Below the pieces are notes generated by a model. That model was not told the DNA's origin. It did no database searches and saw only the letters and a list, made by a program, of their open reading frames with translations. From assembly GCA_039182515.1 (NCBI GenBank), contig JBCDCE010000004.1:1-64000 (forward strand): a stretch of 64,000 nucleotides of DNA. The letters are read 5' to 3'. Every line of letters starts with the position of its first letter. Position 1 is the stretch's first letter. A program made the position numbers and the translations under genes. This document shows, one piece after another, positions 60,962 through 64,000 of this stretch. This stretch comes from JBCDCE01 sp039182515 (GTDB lineage: Bacteria > Pseudomonadota > Alphaproteobacteria > Rhodobacterales > Rhodobacteraceae).

Positions 60962-63361
60962 ATGGTGCTGGTGCGCATCTTATGCGTGTGGCTTGCGCTC
61001 TTTTGGGCCTGCTTGGCCTTTGCCCAAGAGGTCGATCCGCAAGCTTCAATTGACTATGCGGCCTGGAGCGAAGCGGCGCAGTTGGCAGAAGCCTCTGTCA
61101 GTTCGCAACGCAGCTCGGTCTCTTGGCTGGAGACCCAACGCGCCCGCATCGTCGGCTGGCGCGCGCGCTTTTTAGAAGCGCAAAGTGTTAATCAAACGCG
61201 CATCGCCACGATTACCCAGCAGGTCGAAGCCCTAGGGCCCTTGCCCGAAGAAGGCACCACCGAAGAGGCTGAGATCGCAGAGCGGCGCACGGAGTTGCAA
61301 AACCAATTGGCTCAATTGCGCGCCCCACAAGTGCGGGCTGAGGAGGCCTTCAAGCGCGCTGACGGTCTCGTGCAAGAGATCGACACTCTGGTGCGTGAGC
61401 GCCAAACTCAAGCGCTGCTTTCGGCCAATAGATCGCCTTTGAACCCCAGTACGTGGGGCTTTGGCGTGGCTGCGCTGCAAGAGATTTGGTCGGGCCTTGG
61501 AACCGAAGTCCGCACCGCTTGGCAAAGCGAGGCACAACAAGAGCAACTCCGCGCAGAAGGCCCCTTTGCGCTGATGTTTATTGTCATCGCCGCTGTGCTT
61601 CTCTTTCGCGGCGGCGCGTGGATTGAGGCTCTGCTGCGCCGTGTGGTGAAAAGCGGATATGGATTTACGCAGTTTGGCGTGAGCCTGGGCGAGATCATTC
61701 TGCCTGGCGTTGGTCTTATCGCGCTCTCGGAAGCTGCCTTTGCCACAGGGCTCTTTGGCCCGCTTGGTGAAACGGTCATTGCCGCGGCTTTGCAAGGGGG
61801 ACTTGCCTATTTGATCGCCCGCTGGATTGGTGGGCAAATCCTGCCGCGTGACGGGCGCGATGGGCTCTTGCGCATTGCCCCTGAACAACGCGGCCTTGGC
61901 CGGTGGTTGATCTCTGCCGCAGGCTTGATCATGGCCGTGGTCTTCGCGGCGCAAGACTTGGCAGACTACGCGCGATGGTCGGCCGAGGCGCGCGCGGTGT
62001 TGATGTTCCCGCTGATTGTCGTGATGGCCTGGCAGCTTTACCGGATTTCGGGGCTTTTGCGCCGGCATCTGCGCGCCACAAGCCAAGCCGACGAAGAGCG
62101 CGGCTTTCGCGATACGCTGATCAATGGCGTGGCCATAGCGCTCTTGCTGGTCTCAGTGCTGGGGCCGATCTTGGCCGCTTTGGGCTACGGGCCTGCGGCA
62201 GAGGCATTGGTGCAACCAGCGGCGCTCTCAATGGCGCTCCTGGCCGTGATCTGGATCGTACAACAGCAGATCTTTAACCTCTACTCGTTGCTCACAGGCC
62301 GCACGAGCGAAGAAGCGCGCGACGCGCTTTTGCCGGTTCTCGCGGGCTTTGTGCTCATGCTCTGTTCCTTCCCCGCTTTCACGCTGATCTGGGGCGCGCG
62401 GGTCTCGGACCTCACAGAGGTCTGGACCCAGTTCTTGGGCGGCTTTGAGTTCGGCGGCACGCGGATCTCGCCCTCTAACTTCCTGCTCTTCGCGATTGTC
62501 TTTGTTATTGGCTACACACTGACGAGGCTTCTGCAGCGCGCCTTAAAAGGCTCGATCCTGCCCAAGACCAAGCTTGATGCAGGCGGACAGAATGCGGTCA
62601 CCTCTGGCGTTGGCTATCTGGGTATTTTCCTCGCAGCCCTCATTGCCGTCACCACCGCAGGCATCGATCTCAGCGGCTTGGCCATTGTGGCGGGGGCGCT
62701 CTCTGTGGGCATCGGTTTTGGTCTGCAAAACATCGTGTCGAACTTCGTGTCAGGCATCATCCTCCTCGTGGAGCGCCCCATTGGCGAAGGCGACTGGGTG
62801 GAAGTCGGCGGCCATATGGGCATCGTGAAAGACATCTCTGTGCGCTCCACCCGCATCGAGACCTTCGACCGCACGGATGTGATCATCCCCAACGCGGATT
62901 TCGTCAGTGGCACAGTCACGAACTACACCCGCGGCAACAACGTGGGACGCCTGATCCTGGAAGTGGGCGTCGCTTACGGCACGAACACCCGGCGCGTGGA
63001 GGAGATCTTGCAAGAGATCGCGGAAAGCCACCCCATGGTGCTCCTCAACCCGAAACCCTTTGTGCACTTCAAGGGCTTTGGCGCGGATAGCCTCGATTTT
63101 GACATGCGCCTCATCCTGCGCGACATCAACAATGGCCTGGGCGTGCGCAAAGAGCTGAACCACCGCATCAACGAGCGTTTTGTGGAAGAGGGCATCGAGA
63201 TCCCATTTGCCCAACGCGATGTCTGGCTGCGCAATCCCGAAACGCTGCAGCCTGCGCCAAAGGCAAGCCCAAAGGATTTGCAGCAAGCCCCAATACAAGA
63301 GCCCCACAAAGAGCTTGACGACGGGCAAGCAGACGACCCAAGCAACGAGCAGCAAACATGA
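60962..63361 (+). CDS. Large MscS-type mechanosensitive channel (DUF3772)
   Basis: 799 aa. Signal peptide (LALFWACLAFAQ, cleavage about residue 21), periplasmic coiled-coil DUF3772 region (about 25-190), about ten membrane helices, then the MscS core: GIGFGLQNIVSNFVSGIILL pore helix, VERPIGEGDWVEVGGHMGIV, NADFVSGTVTNYTRG, and a C-terminal tail with Glu/Gln-rich end. It releases solutes under osmotic stress. It starts 5 bp after cysK and overlaps the next gene by four bases. Confidence 0.93.
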   Translation: MVLVRILCVWLALFWACLAFAQEVDPQASIDYAAWSEAAQLAEASVSSQRSSVSWLETQRARIVGWRARFLEAQSVNQTRIATITQQVEALGPLPEEGTTEEAEIAERRTELQNQLAQLRAPQVRAEEAFKRADGLVQEIDTLVRERQTQALLSANRSPLNPSTWGFGVAALQEIWSGLGTEVRTAWQSEAQQEQLRAEGPFALMFIVIAAVLLFRGGAWIEALLRRVVKSGYGFTQFGVSLGEIILPGVGLIALSEAAFATGLFGPLGETVIAAALQGGLAYLIARWIGGQILPRDGRDGLLRIAPEQRGLGRWLISAAGLIMAVVFAAQDLADYARWSAEARAVLMFPLIVVMAWQLYRISGLLRRHLRATSQADEERGFRDTLINGVAIALLLVSVLGPILAALGYGPAAEALVQPAALSMALLAVIWIVQQQIFNLYSLLTGRTSEEARDALLPVLAGFVLMLCSFPAFTLIWGARVSDLTEVWTQFLGGFEFGGTRISPSNFLLFAIVFVIGYTLTRLLQRALKGSILPKTKLDAGGQNAVTSGVGYLGIFLAALIAVTTAGIDLSGLAIVAGALSVGIGFGLQNIVSNFVSGIILLVERPIGEGDWVEVGGHMGIVKDISVRSTRIETFDRTDVIIPNADFVSGTVTNYTRGNNVGRLILEVGVAYGTNTRRVEEILQEIAESHPMVLLNPKPFVHFKGFGADSLDFDMRLILRDINNGLGVRKELNHRINERFVEEGIEIPFAQRDVWLRNPETLQPAPKASPKDLQQAPIQEPHKELDDGQADDPSNEQQT

Positions 63362-64000
63362 CCGAACCGCTCTATCTTATCGACGCTTACCTGCGCGACG
63401 CCCCCGGCACAGTCCTTTCCCACACAGCCGAAGGCGGCATCGTGCTGGATCAGTCGATCTTCTATCCCACAAGCGGCGGTCAGCCCGGGGACAGTGGCGT
63501 GCTCAACTGGGACAACAACGCTTTAGAAATCGCCACAACCATTAAAGGCGAGGAGGGCCAGATCGTCCTGGTGCCCGCAGAGCCGCAAGCCTTGCCGCCC
63601 ATCGGCACGCCCGTCAGTCAACACATCGATTGGGATCGCCGCTATGCGCATATGCGCGTGCACACGATGCTGCACTTGCTCTCGGTCGTCGTGCCGCTGC
63701 CCGTCACAGGCGGGTCCATCTCAGCCGACAAAGGCCGGCTCGACTTCCTGATGCCCGAGCCCCCGGAAGACAAACTGGCGCTCGAGGCGGAGCTCAACGC
63801 CCACATCGCCCGCGACTTGAGCGTCACGGAAGACTGGATTACGGGCGAAGAACTGGAGGCAAAACCAGGCCTCGTCAAAACCATGTCCGTCGCCCCGCCC
63901 AAAGGCGCCAGACACGTGCGCCTTGTGCGCATCGCGGACGGTGAAGCCCAAATAGACCTCCAACCCTGCGGCGGAACCCACGTCGCCCGCACGTCAGAAA
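63358..64000 (+). CDS. Alanyl-tRNA editing protein, truncated by window end
   Basis: 214 residues visible, open at the edge of the window. Trans-editing enzyme that removes Ser or Gly from mischarged tRNA-Ala. Visible: SIFYPTSGGQPGDSGVL at about residue 38, zinc motif HMRVHTMLHLLS (HxxxH), and the CGGTHV zinc Cys/His near the end. ATG 63358 overlaps the channel stop (ATGA). AlaX-type rather than full AlaRS, since no aminoacylation domain precedes it. Confidence 0.93.
   Translation, partial: MTEPLYLIDAYLRDAPGTVLSHTAEGGIVLDQSIFYPTSGGQPGDSGVLNWDNNALEIATTIKGEEGQIVLVPAEPQALPPIGTPVSQHIDWDRRYAHMRVHTMLHLLSVVVPLPVTGGSISADKGRLDFLMPEPPEDKLALEAELNAHIARDLSVTEDWITGEELEAKPGLVKTMSVAPPKGARHVRLVRIADGEAQIDLQPCGGTHVARTSE

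Overview
The window reads as chromosome of a marine alphaproteobacterium of the Rhodobacterales (Roseobacter group). The evidence is gene content and order: a SUF cluster carrying extra membrane proteins, a trgA-cysK pair, a dmdA-acuI DMSP demethylation cluster, an F1-ATPase zeta-type inhibitor, a separate purS/purQ pair, and a circularly permuted two-piece tmRNA whose tag reads ANDNNARVALAA. Identifications rest on motifs and recall of families; no database search was run.

Layout. 1-5035: SUF iron-sulfur cluster genes (unknown membrane protein, sufC, sufD, two YIP1-like proteins, sufS). 5038-10106: a decayed accessory stretch ending at tRNA-Arg(CCG). It holds two broken genes (peptidoglycan-binding and DUF3131), an intact IS3-family element inserted in an unknown gene, and a degenerate IS1182-like transposase. 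10291-19918: housekeeping genes (two metallo-beta-lactamase hydrolases, GMC oxidoreductase, EnvZ-like kinase, purM-purN, RNase D, lipoprotein, SufE) and two tRNAs. 19915-25791: an apparent multi-part corrinoid methionine synthase locus (DUF1638, corrinoid protein, homocysteine methyltransferase) with an unknown 607-aa membrane protein. 25873-34561: zeta inhibitor, purC-purS-purQ, a DctB/DctD two-component pair, RNase E. 34794-38686: TusA-like protein, CcdA, and a hydrolase/cytochrome P450 operon. 38851-45241: ribbon-helix-helix protein, DUF4169, fumC, sspB, chrA with a rhodanese/ChrB protein, SnoaL-like protein, tmRNA, DUF4345. 45325-48987: orphan iron-type ABC permease followed by CPCC and SUKH immunity-type genes among short repeats. 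48988-64000: DUF2182-DUF1326-DinB, DMSP uptake and demethylation (BCCT carrier, dmdA, acuI), a class V aminotransferase, photolyase, cyclopropane-type methyltransferase, trgA, cysK, an MscS channel and a truncated alanyl-tRNA editing gene.

Functional links: sulfur flow (SufS/SufE/SufBCD, CysK, TusA, the persulfide-dioxygenase-like hydrolase, DMSP demethylation); one-carbon and methionine metabolism; the ssrA tag and its ClpXP adaptor SspB, 3 kb apart; and oxidative/light stress (photolyase, cyclopropane-type synthase, TrgA).

Most notable: a DctD-type regulator lacking the GAFTGA loop; the split tmRNA, invisible to protein-coding searches; the exactly reconstructable IS3 insertion; three separate lesions in a two-gene operon next to sufS; the immunity-type gene pair between short repeats; and the hydrolase-P450 operon of unknown role.
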